This document shows, one piece after another, positions 51,636-60,246 of a stretch of 64,000 nucleotides of DNA. The notes under the pieces were generated by a model. The model made no database searches and had not been told where the DNA came from. It was given only the letters and a program-made list of their open reading frames with translations. Location of the stretch: positions 24,607 through 88,606 of the forward strand of contig CABPYL010000009.1 in NCBI GenBank assembly GCA_902461565.1. Direction: 5' to 3'. A program made the translations under genes and the position numbers. How positions within the stretch are numbered: the stretch's first letter is position 1; each line of letters starts with the position of its first letter. This stretch comes from an uncultured Porphyromonadaceae bacterium (GTDB taxonomy: Bacteria > Bacteroidota > Bacteroidia > Bacteroidales > Muribaculaceae).

Positions 51636-52381
51636 TGCAGCAGGAGTTTGGTAAGGATAACATCAAACAGCAGGATAAAGATGCTGCTGCATACAACACC
51701 GTCGGTACTTGCCTTTCCGACCTCGAGAGCGCCGCCCTTGACATAGTAGCCATAGAAAGAAGCGGTGGAGGCGATGATAAAGGCGAATACAAGCGACTTT
51801 ATAAGACCGTACCATACATACCATTCATTGAAATATGCAGTAACGCCGTACACAAACTTTGTGGTAGTGATGATGTCCGTGAACAGTGCGACACCATAGC
51901 CGCCGACCATACTCATAAACATGCAGAACACAACCAGCACGGGCATGAATGCCACAAAAGCCACGATTTTGGGAAGTGCAAGGAAATTAGCGGAATTGAT
52001 ACCCATAATCTCGAGGGCATCGATCTGTTCGGTAACGCGCATGGTGCCTATCTCCGACGCGATATTGGAGCCGACCTTGCCGGCAAGAATAAGACACAGG
52101 ATTGAGTTGGAGAACTCCAGAAGGACAATATCGCGTGTAGCCAGACCGACAGAATAGGCCGGAATCAGCGGCGAAGTAGTGTTCAGCTCCATCTGGATGC
52201 AGATAACTGCACCGATGAACAGCGATATAATCAGTACCAGCGGTATGGAATCAATGCCGAGTTTGTGAATTTCCTGAAACGTACGCTTGCCGAACTGCGA
52301 CCAGCGGTCGGGCACGGCGAATACACGTTTCAGAAACAGGCAGTAACGGCCAAAGGTGGCCAGGGAATCTGTTAGGGTCAT
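51632..52381 (-). CDS. mlaE: MlaE-type ABC transporter permease
   Basis: A 249-residue permease of the MlaE family with about 6 membrane segments. Signature region: ILCLILAGKVGSNIASEIGT and MRVTEQIDALEIMGINS, plus VKGGALEVGKASTDGVVCSS at the end. First gene of the five-gene unit mlaE-mlaF-holB-addB-like-hemW; all junctions overlap by 4 bp except the last (4 bp gap). Confidence 0.93.
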   Translation of the reverse strand: MTLTDSLATFGRYCLFLKRVFAVPDRWSQFGKRTFQEIHKLGIDSIPLVLIISLFIGAVICIQMELNTTSPLIPAYSVGLATRDIVLLEFSNSILCLILAGKVGSNIASEIGTMRVTEQIDALEIMGINSANFLALPKIVAFVAFMPVLVVFCMFMSMVGGYGVALFTDIITTTKFVYGVTAYFNEWYVWYGLIKSLVFAFIIASTASFYGYYVKGGALEVGKASTDGVVCSSIFILLFDVILTKLLLQ

Positions 52382-52430
52382 GCTGTCAACTTTAGTGCGG
52401 CCTTCGGTGCATTTTTTGCACGCCGCGATG

Positions 52431-52438
52431 CAAAATTA
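52431..52438 (-). promoter_or_regulatory. -7 element of the mlaE operon promoter
   Basis: TAATTTTG on the minus strand, 50 bp before the mlaE start; -33 box weak. Confidence 0.5.
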
Positions 52439-52569
52439 GCAAAAATTTTCCGTTCACTGCATGCAATACGGCAATATGAACCAATTTTTTGTCGAATAAG
52501 CACATCCCCCGCATTATGAATTCTTAATTTTCAATTCTTAATTCCTCTCCACCCTCCGCTAAAAACGAA

Positions 52570-52601
52570 AAAGCCACCCCATATGCGGGATGGCCTTTCA
52601 G
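52570..52601 (-). terminator. Terminator of rpsO
   Basis: On the minus strand AGGCCATCCCGCATATGGGGTGGCTTTTT-like hairpin: GCCATCCC pairs with GGGGTGGC with a short AT loop and a U-tract (CTTTTTCG). Confidence 0.8.
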
Positions 52602-52618
52602 TTTTTTCTGCGCGCTGA

Positions 52619-52894
52619 TTATTTGCGGATGCCAAGTTCTTTCTGGGCGATGATGGCGCGGTAACGGTTGATGTCTTTGCGGGCTACATAGTCGAGCAGA
52701 CGGCGACGCTTACCTACCAGCATTTTCAGAGCGCGTTCTGTCGTATGATCTTTGTGATTTGACTTCAGGTGCTGAGTCAAATGAGCGATACGGACCGAGA
52801 ATAATGCAATCTGTGCTTCAGGCGAGCCAGTGTCAGTCTTGCTCTTACCGTACTTCTCGAAGATCTGAGCTTTTTCTTCAGAATTTAAGTGCAT
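52619..52894 (-). CDS. rpsO: Ribosomal protein S15
   Basis: A 91-residue small-subunit protein binding the central 16S rRNA domain. Diagnostic motifs: DTGSPEAQIALFSVRIAHLT, HLKSNHKDHTTERALKMLVG and RRRLLDYVARKDINRYRAII. Two residues longer than most. It has its own promoter and terminator; no pnp gene follows, unlike in proteobacteria. Confidence 0.98.
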   Translation of the reverse strand: MHLNSEEKAQIFEKYGKSKTDTGSPEAQIALFSVRIAHLTQHLKSNHKDHTTERALKMLVGKRRRLLDYVARKDINRYRAIIAQKELGIRK

Positions 52895-52954
52895 TCTTTG
52901 AAAATTTAGGTGTTAATAAAAGATTTATATGGACTGCACATAGCAATCCGGGCG

Positions 52955-52985
52955 CAAAATTAGCCAAAATCCGTGAGCTGGCAAA
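52955..52985 (-). promoter_or_regulatory. Promoter of rpsO
   Basis: On the minus strand TTTG (52985-52982), 19-bp spacer, TAATTTTG (52962-52955). A 55-nt leader precedes the start codon. Confidence 0.75.
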
Positions 52986-53000
52986 TTGCATTAACATTAT

Positions 53001-55019
53001 TTAATGTTTAAGGCCGCTGTAATTGCGGCTGTAGCGCAGCATCTGGTCGGCATAGCCCTCGGTGTAGTCCAGTTTCACGTCGGTAATGCGGCCGTTCTTG
53101 TCGCGCACGGCCGTATAAACAGGATTTACAAAGCCCTTGTAGGGAGCTATGTCCAACTTGGCATAACGGTCGAGAACTTCCTTGTGCAGTTCAGGATCTA
53201 CCTTAACTGCATATTTTTCTATCAGCTCTACGGCAGCAGGATAGTCGCCGGTGGAGCGGATACGCTGAATCTCGGCAAGAAGTTCGCCGAACAGACCGCG
53301 CAGAGCCTCGTAGTCGTTGATTTTAATATATGTCTTGCCATCCTGCTTCACAATTTCAATAACATTGTCGGCTTTGCCATGCTCGTACGCCCACTCGGCT
53401 ATGAGCTTGCGGTTGCGCATGTGTGCTTCCTCGACGTCCTTGCCGGGTTCGATGCGCATCAACTGCGTCATCATGCCGTTGAGGATATACTTGTAGTATT
53501 CGGCCTTATAGGCGTCGGGGTTGTCGAGTAATCCGATTTCAAGCAGTTTGGGATCTGCGAGGTAGTAGAGAGCGAACAGGTCGGCACGTGCTTCCTCGAT
53601 GGTTGAACCGTGCTCCTTGATTGCGTCGGGGTCTACGCCGGGCAGCAGTTTGCCGGAGCCGTGGCCAAGACATTCATGGAGGTCGGTATGCAGGTTGTCG
53701 GTGATGAACAGATACTGGTCGAGCAGGTCGCGGGTAGGCTGATCGATAACGAATTCCTCGTTGAAACCGTTGCCGTGCGAGGCGGCGTCATAGGCCTGGG
53801 TGATGTTCTCGAGCGTTACCGATTTGGAGCCATGTGCCGCGCGAATCCAGTTGGCGTTAGGCAGGTTGATGCCTATGGGCGTTGCAGGATAGGCATCGCC
53901 GGCGAGAATGGCGGCTGTGATAACCTTTGCAGATACGCCCTTCACCGTCTCTTTCTTGAAAGCCGAATCGACGGGAGAGTTGTTCTCGAACCACTGAGCG
54001 TTGGACGAAAGAGTTTCTGTACGCTCGCTGGCCGGAATATTCTTGAAGTTTACGATTGATTCCCACGAGCCTGTCATACCAAGGGGATCGCCGTAGCTCT
54101 CGATAAAGCCGTTGATGAAGTCCACCTGGCTGTCGGTGTCCTCGGCCCAGAGGATGGAATAGTCGTCGAAGGTCTTGAGGTCTCCGGTGGTATAATATTC
54201 AATCAGTTTGGCGATGATGGCGCGCTGGGCGTCGTTCTCGGCATATGCGGCTGCACTGTCGAGGTTGGCCACAATATGGCTGATGGCGTCGGAGTACAGG
54301 CCGCCGATGCGGTACTGCTCCTCTACAATCTTACCGTCCACCTTTTTGAGACGAGTGTTAAGGCCGTAAGAAACAGGTGTGAGGTCCTTCGGGTCCTTGA
54401 TACCCTTGAAGTACTCCTCTACTTCGGCCTGGGTAAGCCCCGGCTCGTAGAAGTTGCATGCGCTTGTGGCCACAAGGTCGGCGCCGGCAGCCTGGTTCAC
54501 ACGCTTGGCGGCGATGGAGGGATTGAAGATAACCTCTACAAGCTCGGCGGAGTTGGCTGGAGCTGCGCCCTCTGGCAGCGCTGCAATCTGCTGCTCGAGG
54601 AAATCACGGCTGAAAGCAGGCACGAACTTGTCGGTGGAATAGTGGTGATGAATGCCGTTGCCAAACCACACCTGCTTGATATAGGTGTCGAAACCTTTGA
54701 AGTCGGCACTGTTGCGGTCTCCCTGATAGTTTGTGTACACGGCCTCGAGAAGGTCGCGGATAGCCAGGTTATTGGCATAGTTCTGATCCCACAGAATATC
54801 GCGGCCCCACAGAGCCGCCTCCTGGAGATAGTATACAAGGATTTTCTGGTTCAGCGAAAGGCTGTCGAAATCGGGCACTTTGTAACGGAGCACCTCGATA
54901 TCGGCGAAGCGGTCGACAGTATAGTCGAAATCGCCGTCGGTGTCGCGCTGGGCTGTCTTAGAGCAGGATGCTGCCATCAAAAGAGAACACATTGCTGCTG
55001 CGATGATTGATTTTTTCAT
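53001..55019 (-). CDS. Dipeptidyl peptidase III (M49) lipoprotein
   Basis: A 672-residue peptidase. Signal peptide with lipobox (KKSIIAAAMCSLLMAASC; Cys is the lipidation site), then a long catalytic protein with the M49 zinc motif HECLGH (about residue 447) and the second Glu in EEARADLFALYYL. DPP III removes dipeptides from short peptides; the lipoprotein form would act in the periplasm or at the surface. A known gut-Bacteroidales family. Single gene on the minus strand; the rpsO gene follows with its own promoter. Confidence 0.92.
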   Translation of the reverse strand: MKKSIIAAAMCSLLMAASCSKTAQRDTDGDFDYTVDRFADIEVLRYKVPDFDSLSLNQKILVYYLQEAALWGRDILWDQNYANNLAIRDLLEAVYTNYQGDRNSADFKGFDTYIKQVWFGNGIHHHYSTDKFVPAFSRDFLEQQIAALPEGAAPANSAELVEVIFNPSIAAKRVNQAAGADLVATSACNFYEPGLTQAEVEEYFKGIKDPKDLTPVSYGLNTRLKKVDGKIVEEQYRIGGLYSDAISHIVANLDSAAAYAENDAQRAIIAKLIEYYTTGDLKTFDDYSILWAEDTDSQVDFINGFIESYGDPLGMTGSWESIVNFKNIPASERTETLSSNAQWFENNSPVDSAFKKETVKGVSAKVITAAILAGDAYPATPIGINLPNANWIRAAHGSKSVTLENITQAYDAASHGNGFNEEFVIDQPTRDLLDQYLFITDNLHTDLHECLGHGSGKLLPGVDPDAIKEHGSTIEEARADLFALYYLADPKLLEIGLLDNPDAYKAEYYKYILNGMMTQLMRIEPGKDVEEAHMRNRKLIAEWAYEHGKADNVIEIVKQDGKTYIKINDYEALRGLFGELLAEIQRIRSTGDYPAAVELIEKYAVKVDPELHKEVLDRYAKLDIAPYKGFVNPVYTAVRDKNGRITDVKLDYTEGYADQMLRYSRNYSGLKH

Positions 55020-55413
55020 TAAAGTAAATTGAGAGTTTAAAGCGCAAAGTTACAAAATTCATCTGAAACCCACATAATATCATTCAATATCATTCCATCA
55101 TTCCATTTCATCGAAAATGCAGACAGATGTGCAAACAGATGTGTTTTTTACCATATTGAACTGAAATACTAAAAATTTTAGATTATTAATTAAACCTAAG
55201 ATTTATTCAATTATTTTTTATAATTTTGCAACGTTCAATAGAAGAATGCAACTATGGAATAGAAAGAGTTCAAGATTAGTATCTATCCTAGATTTGTAAA
55301 TAGGTTAAATCCTTTTTTACAGTTATTCTTTTTATAGAGAATCTCGAGTAATTCCCCTCTTTCAAATCAGATAACAAAAGTCGACACATAAAATTGATAG
55401 GCAGAGTATAATT
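55020..55413. other. AT-rich intergenic region upstream of the GLUG gene
   Basis: No gene found in 394 bp. Short direct repeats (ATATCATTC twice near 55078-55096; ACAGATGTG twice near 55122-55142) and a TAATTTTG element at 55221-55228 that may be a promoter for the downstream gene. The DNA is much more AT-rich than the rest of the window. Confidence 0.5.
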
Positions 55414-57054
55414 ATGAAAAAACTCTTTAATTTTTTAGTATCATTGTGCATAAGCGCCTATTCTTTTGCTCTTTCTACATGGGATGGTGCTTCTGCAAGC
55501 ACAACTTGGTATACCCAAGGCTCCGGCGCAACTTATCATATTAAAACTGCCGAGGATCTAGCTGGTCTATCAAAGTGTTTTTCACAAGGCTATTATTTGC
55601 ATGGAAATTTTGAAGGCTGTACAATATATTTAGATGACGATATTGATTTAGCCGGACATGAATGGACCCCTATTGGTAATTTAGACCTTAACAATTACTA
55701 TTATGTGTTCGCAGGTACTTTCGATGGACAAGGACACACGATAAAAGGATTAAAGGTTACTATGACTAATTCGAATCCATATATTAAGTTTGCTGGTCTC
55801 TTTGGGTATGCGTATTCTTCGTCTTTTTCCGTGCAAAACTTAAAAGTCGAAGGCTCCATTACTCTCTCCAATATATGTAATGATTCGTATACATCTTTAT
55901 ACGTCGGAGGTATAGTAGGGTATGGAGAGTCAGCATGTGGATTGAATAATTGTGCAGCAGATGTTGACATAGAAATACTGCAAACTACAGGTTCTTCTTT
56001 AAATATTTATTGTGGTGGTATTGTTGGCAATCTATCTGATTCCGGAAATTCGAGTTTATTGACTCAATCATACTCAAAAGGTAATATTCATGTGGTACTG
56101 AACAATTCAAATAGAGCATATGTGGGTGGTATTGTGGGAGGACTATCTGCCCAAAATGCTACCATAAACCAGTGTGCATCGGACATAAACATTGTGATTG
56201 AAAACGGAGGTATGACTGGCGTCGGTGGTTTAGTTGGCCAAATAAATTTACGTGATATTAAAAATTCTATATTCTCTGGCAGCATACTGTTACAATATCC
56301 ATCTTATGGATTGGTTGGCGGAATTGGAGGTATGAATAGTGGATCGGTTTCCTACGAAAGCTGCCTCGTTACAGGTGCTATTTCAAAGTATTATGGAACT
56401 GGATGGTTATCTGCCATTTGTGGGACCACTGGAAGCGGAGAGTCTGTTACAAATTGCTATTACATATCAGGTCTCCCCAATAGCTCAGATTACGGTATTC
56501 CATTAAGTGAGACTGAACTTAAAAGTGGTAATGCAATAGATGGTTTTGATACTGATGTCTGGGTCTTCTCAAATGGATCATACCCATATTTAGGATTTAC
56601 AAAACCGACTTATATATTGAATCTGGCTCTGGAAGGAGGCTACGTTGGGATAAAACTCAATGAAGGTACATCACAAAGATTTCTGCTAAGTCAGGATTCC
56701 GATGCAGAGCTGTACCAAGTTCTATGGAATGGTGAAGACATTACTTATCTGGTGGATGCCAACGCGAATCTAACTACGCCTGAGATTTATGAAAATTCAA
56801 TCCTTTCTGTAGTATATCGCACTTCTGGAATAATTGAAAATAAAATTGTGGAAAAGGTTACAACCTTTAAGATCCAAGGAAATACATTAATCTTGAATAA
56901 TCCAAATGGGATCAAGGATCTGCGAATTTATAATAAAGCCGGAATGCTTATACAAACTGCTACTGACGCCGGATTTAACATGACTATAGAGGAACTTAAA
57001 CATGATGTTTACATCATTAAAGTGAATAATGAGTCCTTTAAGGTTATAATTTGA
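55414..57054 (+). CDS. Secreted GLUG-repeat protein with type IX-like C-terminal domain
   Basis: A 546-residue protein unlike its neighbours in composition. Signal peptide (KKLFNFLVSLCISAYSFALS), then about six GLUG-type repeats (residues ~120-330: KFAGLFGYAYSSS, YVGGIVGYGESA, YCGGIVGNLSDS, YVGGIVGGLSAQ, GVGGLVGQINLRD, GLVGGIGGMNSGS), a short linker, and a C-terminal domain (about 470-546) whose end (LRIYNKAGMLIQTA ... DVYIIKVNNESFKVII) resembles type IX sorting signals. GLUG repeats are found in surface and adhesin-like proteins. AT-rich codon use and isolation between housekeeping genes suggest transfer. Confidence 0.8.
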   Translation: MKKLFNFLVSLCISAYSFALSTWDGASASTTWYTQGSGATYHIKTAEDLAGLSKCFSQGYYLHGNFEGCTIYLDDDIDLAGHEWTPIGNLDLNNYYYVFAGTFDGQGHTIKGLKVTMTNSNPYIKFAGLFGYAYSSSFSVQNLKVEGSITLSNICNDSYTSLYVGGIVGYGESACGLNNCAADVDIEILQTTGSSLNIYCGGIVGNLSDSGNSSLLTQSYSKGNIHVVLNNSNRAYVGGIVGGLSAQNATINQCASDINIVIENGGMTGVGGLVGQINLRDIKNSIFSGSILLQYPSYGLVGGIGGMNSGSVSYESCLVTGAISKYYGTGWLSAICGTTGSGESVTNCYYISGLPNSSDYGIPLSETELKSGNAIDGFDTDVWVFSNGSYPYLGFTKPTYILNLALEGGYVGIKLNEGTSQRFLLSQDSDAELYQVLWNGEDITYLVDANANLTTPEIYENSILSVVYRTSGIIENKIVEKVTTFKIQGNTLILNNPNGIKDLRIYNKAGMLIQTATDAGFNMTIEELKHDVYIIKVNNESFKVII

Positions 57055-57081
57055 CGGTAGAATATTAAAAATTGGAGAATC

Positions 57082-57115
57082 TTACGGCAGGCAATCTCAG
57101 AATTGTCTGCCGTAA
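57082..57115 (+). repeat. Strong hairpin after the GLUG gene
   Basis: TTACGGCAGGCAAT pairs with ATTGTCTGCCGTAA (one G-U pair) around a 6-nt loop. It is not followed by a U-tract, so it may be a weak terminator or a 3' stability element. Confidence 0.7.
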
Positions 57116-57119
57116 ACTG

Positions 57120-57420
57120 TTAAATAGACCATAAACATATGAAACATACATAACTGAGCTTTCACTAAGAGGAATGCACCGATCGGCAAATCGATTTCAG
57201 CGCGGCGACTTTCCGGTGCTAGCCTGTGTATTCCCGCCGGGAAATTTCATATACTTTGAGGCACGCCCCGAAAACACCTGAAGGCTTATTTCGGGGTTAT
57301 ATGCGGCTTTCAGCCGCCTTGGCTTACCTCCGGCAAGCCCATTCGTTTTCCACTTTTATTTACGCCATTGCAGTAACTTAAATCTCATTTGGGTGCCGGG
57401 GTTGGGTTTTATGGTAAAAA
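57120..57420. other. Unassigned block with minus-strand open frame and several stem-loops
   Basis: About 300 bp without a normal gene. On the minus strand a 52-codon frame (57355 to 57200, stop at 57199-57197) is open but has no start codon at its head; it reads NGLAGGKPRRLKAAYNPEIS and later SGRASKYMKFPGGNTQAST. The DNA also contains stem-loops: CCCCGAAA/TTTCGGGG (57266-57295), GCGGC/GCCGC (57303-57316), GGCTT/AAGCC (57321-57339). It is GC-rich, unlike the neighbouring GLUG gene. It may be the remnant of a gene or a repeated intergenic element. Confidence 0.4.
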
Positions 57421-57433
57421 ATGAGTAACTTTG
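57402..57433 (+). promoter_or_regulatory. Promoter of ychF
   Basis: TTGG at 57402-57405, a spacer of 20 bp, TAACTTTG at 57426-57433. The -33 element is imperfect. A leader of about 40 nt. Confidence 0.6.
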
Positions 57434-57480
57434 CAGTCCGAATTAGCGAAACTTAAAAATAATATAAACCAAAACGATAT

Positions 57481-58581
57481 ATGGCACTTCAATGCGGCAT
57501 TGTCGGACTGCCTAACGTAGGCAAATCCACCCTTTTCAACTGTCTCTCCAACGCAAAAGCCCAGTCGGCCAACTTTCCTTTCTGCACCATAGAGCCCAAT
57601 GTGGGCGTTATCACGGTGCCCGACGAGCGTCTGAACAAACTTGTCGAGATGTGCCATCCGCGCTCTATCGTTCCCGCCACTGTCGAGATTGTGGACATCG
57701 CCGGTCTTGTGAAAGGTGCCTCCAAGGGCGAGGGCCTCGGCAACAAGTTTCTGGCGAATATCCGCGAAACCGATGCGATAATACATGTGCTCCGCTGCTT
57801 CGACGACGACAACATCACTCACGTGGACGGTTCTGTAGACCCCGTACGCGACAAGGAGATTATCGACTACGAGCTGCAGCTGAAGGACCTCGAGACCGTT
57901 GAATCACGCATGGCGCGCACACTCAAACAGGCGCAGGCCGGCGATAAGGCTGCAAAATTGCAGTACGATGTTCTCAGCCGCCTGCAGGAGGCGCTGTCCA
58001 AAGGGCAGCCGGCACGTTCGGTGTCGTTTGACTCGGTAGACGAGCAGAAATTTGCCCGCGAGCTGTTCCTGCTCACGGCCAAGCCGGTGCTATACGTGTG
58101 CAACGTAGACGATGCCTCGGCTGTTTCCGGCAACAAGTATGTGGACGCCGTTGCGGAAGCCATCAAGAACGAGGGCGCGCAGTTGCTGATTGTGGCCGCC
58201 GCCACTGAAAGCGACATCGCCGAACTTGATACTTTCGAGGAGCGTCAGGAATTCCTTGCCGAAATAGGCCTGGAAGAATCGGGAGTATCGCGCCTCATCC
58301 GTGCCGCCTATTCGCTGCTCGACCTCCAGACATTCTTCACCGCAGGCGAGGACGAAGTACGCGCATGGACATTCCGCCGCGGCAGCAAGGCTCCGAAATG
58401 TGCCGGCATAATACACACCGACTTCGAGAAGGGCTTTATACGTGCCGAAGTGATAAAATACGACGACTACGTGAACCTCGGCGGCGAAGTAGCCGTGCGC
58501 GAAGCCGGCAAGATGGCTGTGGAGGGCAAGGAGTACGTTGTTTGCGACGGCGACATAATGCACTTCCGCTTCAACGTCTGA
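57481..58581 (+). CDS. ychF: Redox-responsive ATPase/GTPase YchF (OLA1 type)
   Basis: A 366-residue Obg-related P-loop protein. G1 GIVGLPNVGKSTLFNCLS, the usual EIVDIAGLVKGASKGEGLGN in the switch region, the ATP-preferring specificity motif NVDD (near residue 205), and a C-terminal TGS domain (about 285-366; AWTFRRGSKAPKCAGIIHTD). It interacts with ribosomes and the proteasome-like machinery in other organisms. Full length for the family; probably co-transcribed with the next two genes. Confidence 0.97.
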   Translation: MALQCGIVGLPNVGKSTLFNCLSNAKAQSANFPFCTIEPNVGVITVPDERLNKLVEMCHPRSIVPATVEIVDIAGLVKGASKGEGLGNKFLANIRETDAIIHVLRCFDDDNITHVDGSVDPVRDKEIIDYELQLKDLETVESRMARTLKQAQAGDKAAKLQYDVLSRLQEALSKGQPARSVSFDSVDEQKFARELFLLTAKPVLYVCNVDDASAVSGNKYVDAVAEAIKNEGAQLLIVAAATESDIAELDTFEERQEFLAEIGLEESGVSRLIRAAYSLLDLQTFFTAGEDEVRAWTFRRGSKAPKCAGIIHTDFEKGFIRAEVIKYDDYVNLGGEVAVREAGKMAVEGKEYVVCDGDIMHFRFNV

Positions 58582-58625
58582 AGCCCGCGCCCGAGTGCTT
58601 GCTACCTCGTTAAAAACAAGAAAAA

Positions 58626-59333
58626 ATGAAAGAAGATACAATCTACAAAACATCCGGAGGCATCTCGCCCCTGTTCCTGCTGCTGACAGTGCTGTTCTGC
58701 GTCTGTCTTATAGTCAGCAATCTTATGGAAATCAAAACGGTAGACCTCGGTTTCACCACCATAACCGCCGGGGTTATAGTTTTTCCGATATCCTATATCC
58801 TCAACGACTGCATTGTGGAAGTCTATGGCTTCCGCAAGGCACGTCTTGTAATATGGCTCGGATTCGGTGCCAATCTGTTGGTGTCGTTGCTGCTGCAGCT
58901 TGGCATCCTGCTTCCGGGCACGCCGGAATGGCAGGGTCAGGCAGCGATGGAGCTGATTTTCGGCGCCGTGCCGCGCATCCTTCTGGCAAGTTTCACGGCA
59001 TTTGTGTGCGGTTCGATGGTGAACGCCTATGTAATGAGCCGCATGAAGCTGAATTCCGGAGACCGAGGCTTCTCGGCGCGCGCGATAGTGTCCACGCTGT
59101 TCGGAGAGAGCGTCGATTCCGCCGTATTCTTCCCCGTGGCATTCGCCGGTAACCTGCCCTGGAGCCTTATTCTCACACTTATGATAACCCAGGTTATCCT
59201 AAAGACCCTGTACGAAATCATCGTGCTGCCTGTTACGCTCGCAGCGGTGAAGAAACTGCGTGGCATCGAACGCACCGACCCCGAACAGGACCGTGGCATA
59301 TCCTACAAATGGTGGAAAGTAAATGAAATATAA
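58626..59333 (+). CDS. Queuosine precursor transporter (YhhQ-type)
   Basis: A 235-residue membrane protein of the COG1738/YhhQ family that imports preQ0/preQ1 or queuine for queuosine synthesis. Conserved parts: FCVCLIVSNLMEIKTVDLG, FPISYILNDCIVEVYGFRKA, IVSTLFGESVDSAVFFPVAF and QVILKTLYEIIVLPVT; six helices. Together with gluQ in this window it implies modified-base metabolism fed by salvage. Its 3' end overlaps yjjG by 11 bp. Confidence 0.9.
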   Translation: MKEDTIYKTSGGISPLFLLLTVLFCVCLIVSNLMEIKTVDLGFTTITAGVIVFPISYILNDCIVEVYGFRKARLVIWLGFGANLLVSLLLQLGILLPGTPEWQGQAAMELIFGAVPRILLASFTAFVCGSMVNAYVMSRMKLNSGDRGFSARAIVSTLFGESVDSAVFFPVAFAGNLPWSLILTLMITQVILKTLYEIIVLPVTLAAVKKLRGIERTDPEQDRGISYKWWKVNEI

Positions 59334-60060
59334 CGGTAAGAGCATACAATGGGTATGGTTCGACCTGGATGATACCCTTATAGATTTCACAAGCAATTCC
59401 AAGGCGGCGCTTGCAAAACTTTATGTGGAAGCTCGGCTGGACAGGTGGTTTGCCGACGCGGCCACCTGGACTGAACGCTACGAGGGGCATAACCATCCGC
59501 TGTGGGACAGCCTTGCGCGCGGCGAGATAACAACAGCTTTCCTGCGCATGGAGCGCTTCCGCCGTCCACTTACCGATGCCGGATGCAGCGACGTCGAGGC
59601 CCGCAGGCTATCCACCGACCTTGACCCGCTGTACCTGGACTTGCTGGCGCAGGAACGCGGTCTTGTGCCCGGCGCAAAGGAAATGCTGAGAAAGGTTCGC
59701 GAGGCAGGAGTGCATACAGGCATCCTGAGCAACGGATTCAAGGATGTGCAGCACCGCAAGATTGAACACGCCGGTCTGTCGGAACTGATAGATCTCACCG
59801 TACTGTCCGACGACATCGACGTGCAGAAACCCGACACGCGCCTCTACATCCACGCGATGGAGCGCGCCGGAATCACGGACCACTCGGCGCATCTGATGAT
59901 AGGCGACAATCCGGACACCGATATCGCCGGCGCCCTCCGCGCCGGCTGGCAGGCCATACTGCTGCAACCGCAGCACCCGGACAAATCTCCGAAGCCCGTT
60001 CCCGCCGGCGCCGCCTCCGCAGCCACTCTCGCAGACGCAACGGAAATGCTGGGAATGTGA
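59323..60060 (+). CDS. yjjG: HAD-family noncanonical pyrimidine nucleotidase (YjjG-type)
   Basis: A 245-residue haloacid dehalogenase-like phosphatase. Motif I WFDLDDTLIDF, motif II GILSNGF, Lys in QKPDTRLY, motif III MIGDNPDTDIAGAL. YjjG enzymes dephosphorylate noncanonical pyrimidine nucleoside monophosphates and keep them out of DNA. Overlaps the transporter gene by 11 bp, so the two are coupled. Confidence 0.88.
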   Translation: MKYNGKSIQWVWFDLDDTLIDFTSNSKAALAKLYVEARLDRWFADAATWTERYEGHNHPLWDSLARGEITTAFLRMERFRRPLTDAGCSDVEARRLSTDLDPLYLDLLAQERGLVPGAKEMLRKVREAGVHTGILSNGFKDVQHRKIEHAGLSELIDLTVLSDDIDVQKPDTRLYIHAMERAGITDHSAHLMIGDNPDTDIAGALRAGWQAILLQPQHPDKSPKPVPAGAASAATLADATEMLGM

Positions 60061-60105
60061 TAGATAAATGCACAGAGACTGTATTGCGGAACCTGGAAAT
60101 GGCCG

Positions 60106-60166
60106 GAGGCCAGAGATTTAATTAACCGGTGGCACAAGTGCCCGCGGTAATTAGATTTATGGCCTC
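60106..60166. repeat. Nested inverted repeat between yjjG and the lipoprotein gene
   Basis: Outer arms GAGGCC (60106-60111) and GGCCTC (60161-60166); middle arms TAATTA (60119-60124) and TAATTA (60148-60153); inner CCG..GGCA and TGCC..CGG. The structure can fold into one long imperfect hairpin. It is followed by AGGGCATTTT, not a classic U-tract, so its role is uncertain; a terminator for yjjG is the simplest reading. Confidence 0.65.
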
Positions 60167-60210
60167 AGGGCATTTTAAAGTATTTTATATGTTAGTTTCA
60201 AAATTATTTG

Positions 60211-60218
60211 TACTTTTG
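60211..60218 (+). promoter_or_regulatory. -7 element of the lipoprotein gene promoter
   Basis: TACTTTTG, one of the TAnnTTTG forms, 28 bp before the start codon. -33 box unclear. Confidence 0.5.
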
Positions 60219-60246
60219 TACGATAATAACTAAAAAACCACATACT

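Noticed and set aside
55075..55145. Short direct repeats as attachment sites flanking the GLUG gene
   Set aside because: The repeats occur only on the left side; no matching copy is seen after the gene and there is no integrase or transposase.
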